NCBI GenBank assembly: GCA_020161435.1
Contig: JAIUNV010000001.1
Span: forward strand, 248,001-312,000
Reading direction: 5' to 3'
Length of the DNA stretch: 64,000 bases
Source: Bacteroidota bacterium
GTDB taxonomy: Bacteria; Bacteroidota; Bacteroidia; Chitinophagales; Chitinophagaceae
Position numbers and translations under genes: made by a program. The notes below the pieces were generated by a model that worked only from the letters and a program-made list of their open reading frames with translations, had not been told where the DNA came from and did no database searches. Shown piece after piece: positions 19,337 through 29,557 of the stretch (its first letter is position 1; every line of letters begins with the position of its first letter).

Positions 19337-20839
19337 TTAACTCAATTGATATTGCAGCATCATGCCATCGTCTTCATGTTCCAGGTTATGGCAGTGGAAT
19401 ACAAATTTGCCTTTGTTGTTTTCAAAGGGTACCAGCACTCTTACGGTTTCGCCCGGCATTACCAGCACTGTATCTTTCCAGCCACTTTCGGAAGCAATTT
19501 TGTCTCCCCTGCCACCGGTTCTGTCGAGCACCTGAAAGAATACTCCATGCAGGTGCATCGGGTGTGGTTCATCACCTTTGCTGTTGTCAAATACCCATAT
19601 TTCGGTTGTATTGGCAGAAACATTTTCGTCAATACGGCTGCTGTCAAATAATTTTCCATTGATTCGGTGCCGCATTTGCATTCCATTATTCATTGGCACA
19701 CCGTGATGCTCCATTGCATTGGAAATATCAAATAATCTGGTCTTTACGGCTGAGGAGGCGGGAATTGAATTGATGACCGAAAGACTTGCAGGAACTGTAA
19801 AGGAATCTGTAAGTGCGACGGCCACTTTGAATTTAAGTATGTTGAAAGATTGTTTGCCTTGTGCAGTACCTCCATGAGCAAATTCTTTACTGACAAGAAA
19901 GAGTTCTGTGCCGACTGGTACTCCGCTAAAGTTTACCAATACGTCCAATCTTTCTCCAGGTGCAATTAAAATATCTTTTACGGTAACCGGATTTTTCAAT
20001 AAACCTCCATCATTTCCAATAATAATCATGTCGGTATTGTTGCTGAACGCAAGGTTGTACAGCCGGGCATTTGAACCGTTGAGCATGCGTAGTCGATAAT
20101 AACGAGTGGCTACTTCAGCAAAAGGGGAATGAATACCGTTGACTACAATTGATTCTCCCATATAGCCTGCCATTACTTCCTCCATAGAAGGATTGTAGGC
20201 GATGCCAGTGGTAGTGATTCGTTTGTCTTGTATGACTAATGGTATTTCGTATTGACCTGACGGCAGATTGAGTGCGGCTTCTTCAGCATCGTTAATGATG
20301 AATAAGCCAGCTAAACCCTGAAAAACCTGCTTGCCTGTATTTTCGTGCGGGTGGGGATGATACCAACTTAGCCCTGCCCTTTGGTTTATGGTGAATTGGT
20401 AGCGAAATGTACCCCCAGCCATAGCGAGCTGGTCAGGATGGCCGTCCATGAGAGCTGGTATTTTCAAACCGTGCCAATGAATATTGGTGTGTTCGGATAG
20501 ATTGTTTTGCAAAAAGATATTTACAGCGCTGCCATTGTTCACTCTGAAAGTTGGGCCAAGCAAACTGTTTGGTTGATATCCTAATACCGGAATAGTGGAG
20601 CCATTCAGGTTGGCTGCCGTGGCCTGGGCTGTAAGGGTTTGGTTGATACCTGCCTGTGCAGGAAAGGAAAGCGGTTTGGAAAAATTACCTTCTGTAACTG
20701 TTACCGGACTTGTCATCAACCCTATGTGGTGTTCTTTTTTGCAACTGGTGGTGCTGACCAATAAGCCAGCAATGGAAGAGCCTGAAACTGCTGCACCAAC
20801 ACTTAATCCTGACAGTTTTAAAAAGTTTCGTCTTTGCAT
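19337..20839 (-). CDS. Multicopper oxidase, Tat-exported (CueO/CotA-like)
   Basis: A 500-aa periplasmic oxidase expected to oxidise Cu(I) to the less harmful Cu(II). Seen: a twin-arginine signal (RRNFLKLSG), the four copper-binding boxes: HWHG (His121, His123), HPHPH (about 161-165), HPMHLHG (about 433) and [13 protein letters not shown] (about 482), which hold type 1, 2 and 3 copper sites. No methionine-rich CueO insert was noticed. It lies 10 bp after the TolC gene and upstream of the adaptors. Confidence 0.93.
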   Translation of the reverse strand: MQRRNFLKLSGLSVGAAVSGSSIAGLLVSTTSCKKEHHIGLMTSPVTVTEGNFSKPLSFPAQAGINQTLTAQATAANLNGSTIPVLGYQPNSLLGPTFRVNNGSAVNIFLQNNLSEHTNIHWHGLKIPALMDGHPDQLAMAGGTFRYQFTINQRAGLSWYHPHPHENTGKQVFQGLAGLFIINDAEEAALNLPSGQYEIPLVIQDKRITTTGIAYNPSMEEVMAGYMGESIVVNGIHSPFAEVATRYYRLRMLNGSNARLYNLAFSNNTDMIIIGNDGGLLKNPVTVKDILIAPGERLDVLVNFSGVPVGTELFLVSKEFAHGGTAQGKQSFNILKFKVAVALTDSFTVPASLSVINSIPASSAVKTRLFDISNAMEHHGVPMNNGMQMRHRINGKLFDSSRIDENVSANTTEIWVFDNSKGDEPHPMHLHGVFFQVLDRTGGRGDKIASESGWKDTVLVMPGETVRVLVPFENNKGKFVFHCHNLEHEDDGMMLQYQLS

Positions 20840-20849
20840 ATGAGGCGAA

Positions 20850-22103
20850 TTAGTTTTTTTCTATAATTCTTTCAATCGTTACCTGAAGTTTTAGTGCCTG
20901 GTTGAGTAATTCGACATATTCGAGCTGCTTCATGTTCAATGATTCCCAGGCATCGTATAACATGAATAGTTCTTCAGTGTTTTGCTCATACCCCAGCTGC
21001 ATTGTTCTATAATTATTCCGCAAAGCAGGAATAATAGTTTCTTCATAGAGTTTTAATTGCTTCTTTTTTAACTCTAGTTCATTCCGCATTCCATAGGCCA
21101 TTCCGCTGAGTTCATTTACCATCATTTCCTTTTGCGACTGAATGGCATAGTTTTTCCATTTCAGGCTTTCAATATTTGCTTTGTTCATTTTAGAGGACCA
21201 TTTGGCCATAGGAATGCGGACCATGCCCATGATGGTGTATTGCAAAGGCTGACCTCCGAAGCCAATCATATTGTCATAACGAATACCGAATTGAGGTTTT
21301 AGTGCAGCCCTTTCTGTCTCTTGCTTCAGTAGAGTGAGATTAATTTCTTTGTCCAATGATTTCAGGTCGCTGCGGTTAGTGTAGAATAATGTGCTGTCGA
21401 AAACAAGGCCTGAATAATCGTTTAAAGCATAGGCTGTGTCAATGTCAAAATAAATCATGGCATTTCTGCCCATCAGTGAATTAATACGGATACGTTTTTC
21501 TTTTATATCGTTTTCAAACATGAGCTGCATATTCTTTACATCACCCAAAGCAGCTTTGGCTTTGAAATAGGCGCTGATTTTCTCTAACCCGTTCTTATAT
21601 CGTATCTCAGCATTCTTTATCATGAAATCCAGAATCTTTTCATTCTCTTCAATGATCACGAGCTTCTTTTCCAGAATTATCCATTCATAATAAAATTGCT
21701 TTGCATCATTTATTAATTCATTCAGTGTTGCGTTTTTTCTTTCCTTCTCCACTGATGACATGGCTTTCATGTAGCTTTCATCTGCATCAAGCTTTTTTTT
21801 GTTCGGAAACATTTGTTCACCTGATACCATGACAGAGCCCATTCCCGGAATATCACCTTCCTTGTGCCAGAGCCGAACATCATACGGCGTCATAAACTGG
21901 CCAATGCCGACTTGCGGAGGCATCCAGCTTCTTGCACCTTTTGCGGCTTCATCCATGGAGCGGATTTCATTGTCATACATTTTCACTACAGGATGTGAGG
22001 CTTTGATACTGTCAATAACAGCATCAAGATGTAATGTTTGCGAACTGCTGCTTAAAGCAACCGTTACTGCAAATAATGCCAGGAGTAGTTTATTCTTTAA
22101 CAT
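20850..22103 (-). CDS. TolC-family outer-membrane channel of the Cu/Ag pump
   Basis: A 417-aa outer-membrane factor. Seen: a signal peptide (ALSSSSQ), a heptad-rich, helical body with two repeated halves typical of TolC proteins (for example AYFKAKAALGDVKNMQ and RNNYRTMQLGYEQNTEELFMLYDAWESL). It should form the exit duct for the CusA/CusB complex. Its start overlaps the end of the CusA C-terminal gene by 14 bp, which suggests tight co-translation. Confidence 0.85.
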   Translation of the reverse strand: MLKNKLLLALFAVTVALSSSSQTLHLDAVIDSIKASHPVVKMYDNEIRSMDEAAKGARSWMPPQVGIGQFMTPYDVRLWHKEGDIPGMGSVMVSGEQMFPNKKKLDADESYMKAMSSVEKERKNATLNELINDAKQFYYEWIILEKKLVIIEENEKILDFMIKNAEIRYKNGLEKISAYFKAKAALGDVKNMQLMFENDIKEKRIRINSLMGRNAMIYFDIDTAYALNDYSGLVFDSTLFYTNRSDLKSLDKEINLTLLKQETERAALKPQFGIRYDNMIGFGGQPLQYTIMGMVRIPMAKWSSKMNKANIESLKWKNYAIQSQKEMMVNELSGMAYGMRNELELKKKQLKLYEETIIPALRNNYRTMQLGYEQNTEELFMLYDAWESLNMKQLEYVELLNQALKLQVTIERIIEKN

Positions 22104-24015
22104 CTATCAATTCAATTTTGCCGTTGCGTTTAAGTTCTCTCTCCTTCACGATTTCAAAAATGACCGGAGTAATTAGGAGTACATAAATGGTGGATGAAAT
22201 AGTGCCGCCAATTAAAGGGATGGTGATAGGACGCATAATATCGCTGCCTACACCTGTGGCCCATAATATAGGAATGAGGCCAAATAAGCCTACGGATACA
22301 GTCATTAGTTTGGGTCTCAGCCGCTTTGCAGAGCCTTCAACCACAAATTCACGAATAATGGCAGGGGTTAGTGTTGCTTTTGAGTTGCCATGTTTAGCCA
22401 CCATATTATTCATGGCCTCATTTAGGTAAATGGTCATGAGCATGGCTGTTTCGATTGCCATTCCGAATAGGGCGATAAAGCCCACTGCAACCGCAACCGA
22501 TAAATTGATGCCATAGAAGTATACCATGAAAACGCCGCCAATTAATGCAAAGGGAACTGTTATCATGGTAATAGCTGCTTCTTTAAAGGAATGATAGGTG
22601 AAATACAATACCATGAAAATGATGACGATTACGATTGGAAGAATCATTTGTAAGGTTTGATTTGCCCTTATTTGATTTTCCCATTGGCCACTCCATTCGA
22701 GAAAATATCCTTTAGGGAGTTTTGTGATCATTTTATTTAACCTTTCTTGTGCTTCTTTTACGGTGCTGCCCAAATCTCTCTCACGAACATTGAACAATAC
22801 AGTACCCCTCAACATAGCATTCTCTGAATTAATCATTGGAGGTCCATCGCTGAGTTTAATGGTTGCTACAGCTTCCAGTGGAATGGGACCAAAGTCCATG
22901 GTTTGTACTTGCAAGCGTTTCAATGCTTCAAGGTTATTTCGGAAATCCTGACCATACCTTGCATTCACTGAGAAGCGTTGGCGGCCTTCTATAGTAGTGG
23001 TTAGTTTCATGCCGCCCAAAGCACTTTCGATAACTGTATTTACATCATCGACACTTAGTCCATAGCGGCCAATTTCTTCCCGCTTGATGACAATGTCTAC
23101 ATACTTTCCACCGGTGATGGGTTCTACATACAAATCTTTGATACCGTCGATACCTACGAGTTGTTTTTTGATGGTTTGGGCAAATGCATAAATGCTGTCG
23201 AGATTTTGCCCGTATACTTTCAACCCTACATCGGTACGAATACCGGTAGACAGCATATTGATTCGATTAATGATTGGCTGAGTCCACCCGTTGGTGACAC
23301 CTGGTATTTGCATTTTGGCATTAAGTTCATTGATAATACCATCTTTGGTCATTCCTTCTCTCCACTCATTTTTGGGTTTAAGAAGTATGATAGTTTCAAT
23401 CATACTGATAGGCGAATTATCGGTAGCAGTGTTTGCTCTTCCGGCTTTGCCTAAGACGTGTGCAACTTCAGGAACAGACCGGATAAGTTTGTCTTGTACC
23501 TGAAGGAGGCGTTTTGCTTCGGCATTGGAAACATCGGGTAGTGTAACCGGCATAAACAATAAAGAACCTTCATCTAAAGGAGGCATAAATTCCGATCCGA
23601 GCTTTGTCAGCATAATGACACCGGATGCTAATGCAATAATGTTTAATGCGATGGTAGTTTTGCGCCACTTCAAACACCACTTGAGAATTGGTGTATAAAT
23701 CTTCTCCAATGTTTTTGTAATTGGATTAGCAGATTCGGGCTTCAATCTTCCTTTCAGAAAAAAAGAAATTAATACCGGGGTTAGCGTAATTGCGAGAAAA
23801 GCATCGATTAGTAGGATAAAGGTTTTGGTCCATGCCAATGGATGAAAGAGTTTTCCCTCCATGCCTGTGAGAAGGAAAACAGGAAGAAAGGACGCCACTA
23901 CTATGATGGTAGAATAGAATACACCCGGGCCAACCTGTTTGGATGATAATTCGATGATGCTGTCTCTTTCTGCAGCCGTCAGCGGGTCTATATTTCGTTT
24001 GAACCACTTTGCCAT
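22090..24015 (-). CDS. cusA: CusA-type RND efflux pump, C-terminal part
   Basis: A 641-aa frame carrying the second part of a CusA: helices 5-6 (LTGMEGKLFHPLAWTKTF), the second periplasmic loop and helices 7-12 (GFIALFGMAIETAML). The N-terminal part is the next frame upstream (24018-25307). A normal CusA is one chain of about 1040 aa; here a TAA stop and a change of frame fall in the cytoplasmic loop between helices 4 and 5. The frame restarts with ATG two bases after that stop. It could be translated separately by coupling and assemble, or be a frameshift mutation or sequencing indel. Confidence 0.85.
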   Translation of the reverse strand: MAKWFKRNIDPLTAAERDSIIELSSKQVGPGVFYSTIIVVASFLPVFLLTGMEGKLFHPLAWTKTFILLIDAFLAITLTPVLISFFLKGRLKPESANPITKTLEKIYTPILKWCLKWRKTTIALNIIALASGVIMLTKLGSEFMPPLDEGSLLFMPVTLPDVSNAEAKRLLQVQDKLIRSVPEVAHVLGKAGRANTATDNSPISMIETIILLKPKNEWREGMTKDGIINELNAKMQIPGVTNGWTQPIINRINMLSTGIRTDVGLKVYGQNLDSIYAFAQTIKKQLVGIDGIKDLYVEPITGGKYVDIVIKREEIGRYGLSVDDVNTVIESALGGMKLTTTIEGRQRFSVNARYGQDFRNNLEALKRLQVQTMDFGPIPLEAVATIKLSDGPPMINSENAMLRGTVLFNVRERDLGSTVKEAQERLNKMITKLPKGYFLEWSGQWENQIRANQTLQMILPIVIVIIFMVLYFTYHSFKEAAITMITVPFALIGGVFMVYFYGINLSVAVAVGFIALFGMAIETAMLMTIYLNEAMNNMVAKHGNSKATLTPAIIREFVVEGSAKRLRPKLMTVSVGLFGLIPILWATGVGSDIMRPITIPLIGGTISSTIYVLLITPVIFEIVKERELKRNGKIELIDVKE

Positions 24016-24017
24016 AT

Positions 24018-25307
24018 TTACGCTTTGTCGGATGAGTTAATTTTTGCTATTTGTGCTTCACTAATGTGCCGGTAGGCATTTTCAACCATTACAATGCCAT
24101 CATCAACTACTACACCAATAGCTAATGCAATACCGGTTAAGGACATGATGTTAGACGAAATGCCAAACATTTCCAGAAAAATGAAGCCTGCAGCCACAGA
24201 TATGGGCAACTGAATAAGAATGATAACGGCGCTGCGCCAATGGAACAGGAAAATGAGTACAATAACTGAAACGGCTATCATTTCTTCAATCAATGTTCCC
24301 TTTACAGAGTCAATAGCTTCCTGAATCAGAGTGCTGCGGTCGTAGGAGGTTTTGAAAGTGACTCCTTCGGGCAATCCCTTCTCAACTTCTTTTATTTTTG
24401 CTTTTACTGCTTCAATGACTTTGTTGGCATTTTCATTGTAACGCATCACTACGATGCCACCTACTACCTCACCTTTTCCATCCATATCAAAAATGCCTAA
24501 GCGCAAATCGCCACCCATTTGTACTGATCCGATGTCTTTTACCCTTACAGGAATGCCGTTGTAATTGGCCAGAGCAATGTTTTCGACATCTTCTTTGTTT
24601 TTAATGTAGCCAAGGCCACGAATGATATAGGCCATATCTGCCATTTCAAATTTTCGGCCCCCTACGTCGTTGTTGTTCGCCTTGACCTTGTTCATTACAT
24701 CCATCAGTGAGATGTTGTAATACTGCAGTTTCACAGGGTCTACTACTAATTGGTATTGTTTTTCAAAACCTCCAAAGGATGCTACTTCGGCCACACCGGT
24801 TACTGTTTGCAAGGCAAACTTGATGTACCAGTCCTGTAAGGCTCTTTGTTCGCCTAAGTCCATTTTGGGTGCATCAAGGTGATACCAGAAGACGTGACCT
24901 ACACCTGTGCCATCTGGGCCTAAGGTTGGAGTAACGCCCTGGGGCAGTAATCGTTGAGCAAAATTTAATCGTTCCAACACCCGTGTTCTTGCCCAATAGA
25001 TGTCGACGTTCTCTTCAAAAATCACATACACAAAACTCATCCCGAACATGGATGATCCCCGGATGTTTTTTATTTTAGGAATACCCTGCAGGTTGCTTAC
25101 CAAGGGATAGGTTACCTGATCTTCTATTACCTGCGGACTTCGTCCCATCCACTCCGTAAATACAATGACTTGATTTTCACTCAGGTCAGGAATAGCGTCG
25201 ATAGGGTTTTGCTTTACGGAGTAAAGGCCGTACGCAAACAGGCCGCCTGCAAAGAGCAAGACAATCAGCCTGTTGCGTAACGCCAGTTCAATTAATTTTT
25301 GAACCAT
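24018..25307 (-). CDS. cusA: CusA-type RND efflux pump, N-terminal part
   Basis: A 429-aa frame with the first part of a heavy-metal RND pump: helix 1, the porter domain (EENVDIYWARTRV, FGGFEKQYQLVVDP), and helices 2-4, including AIGVVVDDGIVMVEN. That last motif resembles the AIG-D-EN pattern of Cu(I)/Ag(I) pumps (HME4 group) rather than the DFG-DGA of Zn/Co pumps. The chain ends at SSDKA in the loop before helix 5. No slippery heptamer is visible near the stop, so programmed frameshifting is unlikely. Confidence 0.87.
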   Translation of the reverse strand: MVQKLIELALRNRLIVLLFAGGLFAYGLYSVKQNPIDAIPDLSENQVIVFTEWMGRSPQVIEDQVTYPLVSNLQGIPKIKNIRGSSMFGMSFVYVIFEENVDIYWARTRVLERLNFAQRLLPQGVTPTLGPDGTGVGHVFWYHLDAPKMDLGEQRALQDWYIKFALQTVTGVAEVASFGGFEKQYQLVVDPVKLQYYNISLMDVMNKVKANNNDVGGRKFEMADMAYIIRGLGYIKNKEDVENIALANYNGIPVRVKDIGSVQMGGDLRLGIFDMDGKGEVVGGIVVMRYNENANKVIEAVKAKIKEVEKGLPEGVTFKTSYDRSTLIQEAIDSVKGTLIEEMIAVSVIVLIFLFHWRSAVIILIQLPISVAAGFIFLEMFGISSNIMSLTGIALAIGVVVDDGIVMVENAYRHISEAQIAKINSSDKA

Positions 25308-25323
25308 GATTTTTGATTAATCA

Positions 25324-25950
25324 TTAATGAATGATTTCTTCTACCGTGCCGCATTTGAGCATTTGGGCACCGAAATAGGGGTTATTGATTTCTTTGGTTT
25401 CACTCAACCACATAGCACCCTGGTTGTCCCTTGCCATTGGACAATGGTCGTGGTAGAGCGGCCTGCCTGCACCGAAATTTTTTACCAGCAGGTAAATTAC
25501 TTCGCTCAATTGAATAAAGTGGAAGCGTTGGTGCTTTATGTTGTCGGCATTTTTGGCAATATGCTCAGCGTGTTCGCTTAGTTCTGCTTCGTTGGCATCG
25601 TAGGCGGTTTTTTGCTCGGCAGTCAATAATGATTTATCGAGCTTACCAATTGCATTTTCCAATGCTTTTGCTGCGGTGGCGGCGTCGGCTGCATTGTCAT
25701 TGGCCAATGCGTTTTTGATGTGGAGATAGTGGTTTACCATTTCTTTGATGCTTGCTGCTGCTTGTGCATCTATGTTGGTAAAAGCTGCTGTAACTGTTTT
25801 AACATCAGCGGTATCGGTTGATGAAACATGCTGAGTAGTAGTATCATTATTCATGCTATGGCCTTCATGCTCGTTTTTGGGTGCGCTGCCATTACATGCT
25901 GAAAAGAGGATCGCTGAAAAAACTACTATCGAAAAGAATATTGCTTTCAT
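25324..25950 (-). CDS. DUF3347 copper-associated lipoprotein
   Basis: A 208-aa exported lipoprotein (lipobox LFSAC) with a His/Asp-rich linker and a C-terminal DUF3347 domain. Seen: the helical part (YLHIKNALANDN, HFIQLSEVIYLLVKNF) and the typical copper-ligand-rich end with DHCPMA, WLSETKEINNPYFG and MLKCG. Family members are found with copper efflux genes in Bacteroidota and are thought to bind copper in the periplasm. It lies 16 bp before the cusA N-terminal gene. Confidence 0.88.
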   Translation of the reverse strand: MKAIFFSIVVFSAILFSACNGSAPKNEHEGHSMNNDTTTQHVSSTDTADVKTVTAAFTNIDAQAAASIKEMVNHYLHIKNALANDNAADAATAAKALENAIGKLDKSLLTAEQKTAYDANEAELSEHAEHIAKNADNIKHQRFHFIQLSEVIYLLVKNFGAGRPLYHDHCPMARDNQGAMWLSETKEINNPYFGAQMLKCGTVEEIIH

Positions 25951-25971
25951 TGTTTCTAAGTTTTCTGGTGA

Positions 25972-26430
25972 TTAATGATTGTGATTTGAATGATCTTCCT
26001 TTTTTTCCTTTAAACCCATTCCGCATTTGGGACATTTGCCGGGGTTATCGTAGGTTTTGTCAGCTTCGCATTTCATGGGGCAGGTATAGGCTTTAACTGC
26101 TTCCATTTTCATTTTTTCTTTGGGGGACAAGGTTAGGTCTGCCCCACATTTGTTGCATTTACCCGCCTTATTGCTTTGTACTGTAAGGTGAGTGGGGCAT
26201 GTATATTGCCTGGTAATCTCCGCTTTCATTTGTTCTTTAGTTGAAGTTTGCAACTTCATTCCACAAACGGGACAATTGCCTGGTTTTTTCATTGCTACGG
26301 TATCGTGCATCGTGCATGAATAAAACGTGGAATGAGTATTGGTATCTTTTTTGCCGGCTTTTTCCTGTGCAATGGCAGATATAGAAATGATGGTTAAAGC
26401 TGCCATCATCAGCATTTTAAATGATTTCAT
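25972..26430 (-). CDS. Periplasmic protein with three heavy-metal-binding (HMBD) modules
   Basis: A protein of 152 aa with a signal peptide (AAMLTIISISAIAQ-like segment) and three Cys-pair modules: SCTMHD with CPVCGMKL, CPTHLTV with CNKCGADL, and CPMKCEAD with CPKCGMGL, ending in a His-rich tail (HSNHNH). It should buffer copper or silver ions in the periplasm and pass them to the pump. I chose ATG 26430 rather than the upstream TTG. The three modules here are divergent, unlike the uniform ones of the adaptor at 17842-19326. Confidence 0.85.
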   Translation of the reverse strand: MKSFKMLMMAALTIISISAIAQEKAGKKDTNTHSTFYSCTMHDTVAMKKPGNCPVCGMKLQTSTKEQMKAEITRQYTCPTHLTVQSNKAGKCNKCGADLTLSPKEKMKMEAVKAYTCPMKCEADKTYDNPGKCPKCGMGLKEKKEDHSNHNH

Positions 26431-26526
26431 TGTTTTGTTTTTTGAAGTGTACAAAAGGAAGGTTGGGCATACAGAAATGCCGATAGCCCGGCATATTCAT
26501 GCCCGGCAGAAAGAAAATAGCCAGTC

Positions 26527-26928
26527 TTAAATCAGGAAAGTACGGTTGAGGATGTAAACGGCAATGCTATTACTTCGGGGAGGAGCATTGCTTACAGGGT
26601 GGATTTCACAAATTGAAACTACCGCTACATTGTGGAGCGGTGGGAAACTAACGGGGAGGTCGATTGCCTGTGCAGAAAGATTGCTTATAAATGATTCAAC
26701 GGCTTTTTGGTCGTTGTCATTTTTGATGAATTTGTGTTCGTCTTTGCAGCAACCGTTATCATTTTTTGCTGACTTTTCCATGCCGCAGTTGCTGCATGTA
26801 TCCTCGTCATTGTGCATCAACACGCCCCAATTGGCCAACTCGCCCATGCAATAGTGCATGTGCACTGTAGCACCCGAAGCGGTGCTCAGGTACAGCAAGG
26901 CTAAAATGGCTGTTATGAACTTTTTCAT
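26527..26928 (-). CDS. HYC_CC_PP family exported protein
   Basis: A protein of 133 aa with a signal peptide (LALLYLSTASG) and the motifs that name the family: HMHYCMGE, a CC pair in GCCKDEHKF and a PP pair in FPPLHN. Function is not known, but the family occurs beside copper systems in Bacteroidota. It is the first gene of the minus-strand metal operon that runs to 15249. The ATG at 26928 starts the signal peptide; the open frame upstream to 27048 is not needed. Confidence 0.8.
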   Translation of the reverse strand: MKKFITAILALLYLSTASGATVHMHYCMGELANWGVLMHNDEDTCSNCGMEKSAKNDNGCCKDEHKFIKNDNDQKAVESFISNLSAQAIDLPVSFPPLHNVAVVSICEIHPVSNAPPRSNSIAVYILNRTFLI

Positions 26929-27359
26929 GTGTAGATGCACAAACAAAAGTATATGCATTTGTTCGATAGAAATATATAAAAAAACTGGAGCACTGCTTAT
27001 CTGTTGATTATCAATGTGTTGTAATTGGCATGCGGATGGTCTTGTCATTTGAGGATTTGACTGCTTTAAAGCGAACAGATGTTTTACAACCTGATAAGCA
27101 TGGAGGCTCTCATACCAATCATGAGTGCATCTTCAATTGCCTTACGCTAATAAGCATCGATTGCAAACTATATTTTTAAAATGTTGTGCTGGTATCCACC
27201 GAAAGTCATGCATGGTGCAGCTTTCGATAAGCTCAGACCGGTAGCTTCCTTTTATGTTTGGCATGGCGAAACATTTATTGGAAAAGAGGTTCCGAGTGAA
27301 TCTGTTTTTTAATAGCACAGCATCTTTTATTCTTATAGTGAAGGTTTATCGCTAATTGT
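26929..27359. other. Intergenic region between Argonaute gene and copper operon
   Basis: This 431-bp stretch contains no credible gene. It should hold the promoter of the minus-strand copper operon. A small palindrome ttgattatcaa lies at 27004-27014, a possible regulator site. No metal-responsive regulator gene was recognised anywhere in the island. Confidence 0.4.
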
Positions 27360-29414
27360 TTAGAGGAACCATAATGATTCTTTGCCAAAATCGGTAAGGA
27401 CGGGATTCTTGAAGTAAGGAAAAATTTCTGCTACCATTTCGGGGTACATAATGGTAACAGGCATGTTTTGCTGGCTGATGCTTTTCCAATACATGCGACT
27501 AAATTGGTACACCTGATCGAGGAGCAATTTTATCAGCTCAGGGTCGTTCAGTAACTCCAATTGGGTACTGGTGATTTTGATTTTCACCGGAAACTTATAG
27601 TCCTTTTTACCAGGTACGGAATCTTCTTTGTAACGGGCGTTGTTGAAGAGTAAATATTGCCGTTCGGCAATTTGTACATAGGTGCCGCTATAGGGCATTA
27701 AGTTTTTAGAAGGGTCGGAGATATCGAAAGCCAATATGTTTTTACTGGCGGTACGGTTGATGGTTAATACAATGACTGGTATAGAAACATCGAGTGCATA
27801 CAATGTATCGAGGATGGGTTTTAGCTCTGCTTTGCTTATGACTTTGTAGAAATGAATAATGAGCCGGGTAGCATTTGGATTTCGATTGGTAAAGTTGACG
27901 ACGGCATCGTGAATAGAGCCTGCAAGGGATTTGGTATTGTCTGCCGGGAAGGCATTGAAGTGTTGGAACTTGCCTTCGTTATCGAAGCAGAATGCAGAGC
28001 CAAGCATTCTTGATTTGGCATGTTTTACATAGGCTGCTCCAATGCCTACAATGAGCTCATTGGCAGGGGTACGATTGAGCCGCCAGGGTACGCCACCTAA
28101 TTTTGCCAGCATGGCTACCATAATGTTTGGCAGGAAATATTGGAAGTTAGATTTTACGATGTTGTTTTTGAAAATGACCTGCGACTGGTATTCGTAAAAC
28201 AGGAACATATCCTTCAGCCTGTAATAGGTACGCAGGTGCTCGGGATTGTGTTTTTCCATTTTTCCGATAGGGCTTATATAGATAATCAGGTATTTCACCC
28301 CCAGCTCTTTTTGTCTATTTTTTAATGCATCTAAGCATGTTTTTACTGCATCGGAAACATGTGTGAAGCTGATGTTCCATTCGTCTTTGTAGGTATACAC
28401 TACCTTGATGTATTCCTTAATGCCTTTGGCAGCGCCAATTCCATTATCGAAGGCATCTTTCAGGCGTTGTACATAGGGTTCGTCGCCCTTTTGATAGATG
28501 AAAAACAGTTTTACATTCTGTGGCTTTGGTATGGTGGCATAAGGGCCATAAGATTTCAGGTCATACTTGGGCTCCAACCCAAGGTTTTTTTCACCGTATT
28601 CTAACATGCCTGCTTCGCCGGAAATTATTTCATGTTCTTGTCTTGTTTTGATGATGAAACCTTTTGGGGAAAGCGGAATGATGTTAAGAAAATCGGGCTG
28701 ATTGAGGTATTTGGCATAAAAGCCCTGGATGAGCTTGTAGTAAAGCGGATAGCGGTTGATTGTTTCTCGAGCAGGAAAAACTATTTCGAGTTCTGTACCC
28801 AGTTGGTTGCTGAGCAGTGGATACACTTCCTCTAAGTGAAGCATAGCCTCATCGGGTAATGATGTACCCCACTTATAGAGGAAGCCTTTGTAGAGCATCC
28901 AAGGATTGAGCAGTGTATCAATATTACAATCCTGCATTGATTTTTTCAGGATTCTTGAACGACCATCATAGGCAATGGTGAGCATAGGTAAGCCCTCTGT
29001 GTTGTGCTGTACTATCAGTGTGAACAGGTAATATTGATCATACTCCGGGTGATGGGAAGTGGTATCGAGAAGCCATACTTCTACATCTTTTGTGAAACTG
29101 CGCCGCATAACAGGGGCAACGGAACGGAAATAGGTGCTGATGAGATAGCGGTAGTAATGCTCTGCAAACTGGATGTGCTCTGTAAGGTTGATGCTGGCAA
29201 GAATGGCGCCTTCTCTGGGTTGCTGAAAGTCTGTATACAGCCAACGAGACTCTGGGATAGAGGGGTCGGGCCTGTAGCCGTTTAAAAGAGGAATGAGCTC
29301 ATCTGAAATGTAGATGGAGGAAAAGCCCTCTTGGCGATTGGTGTAGAATGAGCAAGTAAGTGAGGTTGTGGGTGTGGAAAATGGAATGCTGTTGAGCATG
29401 AGTGTTTGTTCCAT
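27360..29414 (-). CDS. Prokaryotic Argonaute, catalytically inactive type
   Basis: A 684-aa protein with the C-terminal half of an Argonaute. Seen: a MID domain (about 300-440) with the TYYRLKDMF segment (Tyr398, Lys401), QSQ (Gln410/412) and Lys438 that match the guide 5'-phosphate pocket, then a PIWI domain (about 440-684) opening with LGGVPWRL and LIVGIGAAY. The four slicer residues are lost: the first Asp is Gly459, the RDG-type Asp is Tyr523, and the last position is Glu659. The chain ends in the usual hydrophobic WFL. N-terminal and linker parts are less clear and a PAZ domain is not obvious. It should bind a guide and target but not cut; an effector partner would then be needed. No nuclease, Sir2 or TIR gene is next to it. 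Confidence 0.85.
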   Translation of the reverse strand: MEQTLMLNSIPFSTPTTSLTCSFYTNRQEGFSSIYISDELIPLLNGYRPDPSIPESRWLYTDFQQPREGAILASINLTEHIQFAEHYYRYLISTYFRSVAPVMRRSFTKDVEVWLLDTTSHHPEYDQYYLFTLIVQHNTEGLPMLTIAYDGRSRILKKSMQDCNIDTLLNPWMLYKGFLYKWGTSLPDEAMLHLEEVYPLLSNQLGTELEIVFPARETINRYPLYYKLIQGFYAKYLNQPDFLNIIPLSPKGFIIKTRQEHEIISGEAGMLEYGEKNLGLEPKYDLKSYGPYATIPKPQNVKLFFIYQKGDEPYVQRLKDAFDNGIGAAKGIKEYIKVVYTYKDEWNISFTHVSDAVKTCLDALKNRQKELGVKYLIIYISPIGKMEKHNPEHLRTYYRLKDMFLFYEYQSQVIFKNNIVKSNFQYFLPNIMVAMLAKLGGVPWRLNRTPANELIVGIGAAYVKHAKSRMLGSAFCFDNEGKFQHFNAFPADNTKSLAGSIHDAVVNFTNRNPNATRLIIHFYKVISKAELKPILDTLYALDVSIPVIVLTINRTASKNILAFDISDPSKNLMPYSGTYVQIAERQYLLFNNARYKEDSVPGKKDYKFPVKIKITSTQLELLNDPELIKLLLDQVYQFSRMYWKSISQQNMPVTIMYPEMVAEIFPYFKNPVLTDFGKESLWFL

Positions 29415-29557
29415 GCGTGGGTGTTTGGTTTTGAGTGAATGTGAAATAATGTAATACCCTAACGGTTATTACGTTCTCTAAATTAGGGGAAAAACATATT
29501 CATAATAATTGGGTTAAACTGGTCGTTGAGTTGTCTTTGGCTATATTCTTTTGTTTT

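Noticed and set aside
24013..24020. Programmed frameshift joining the two CusA frames
   Set aside because: No slippery heptamer or downstream structure is visible near the stop, so a real split, mutation or sequencing error is more likely.
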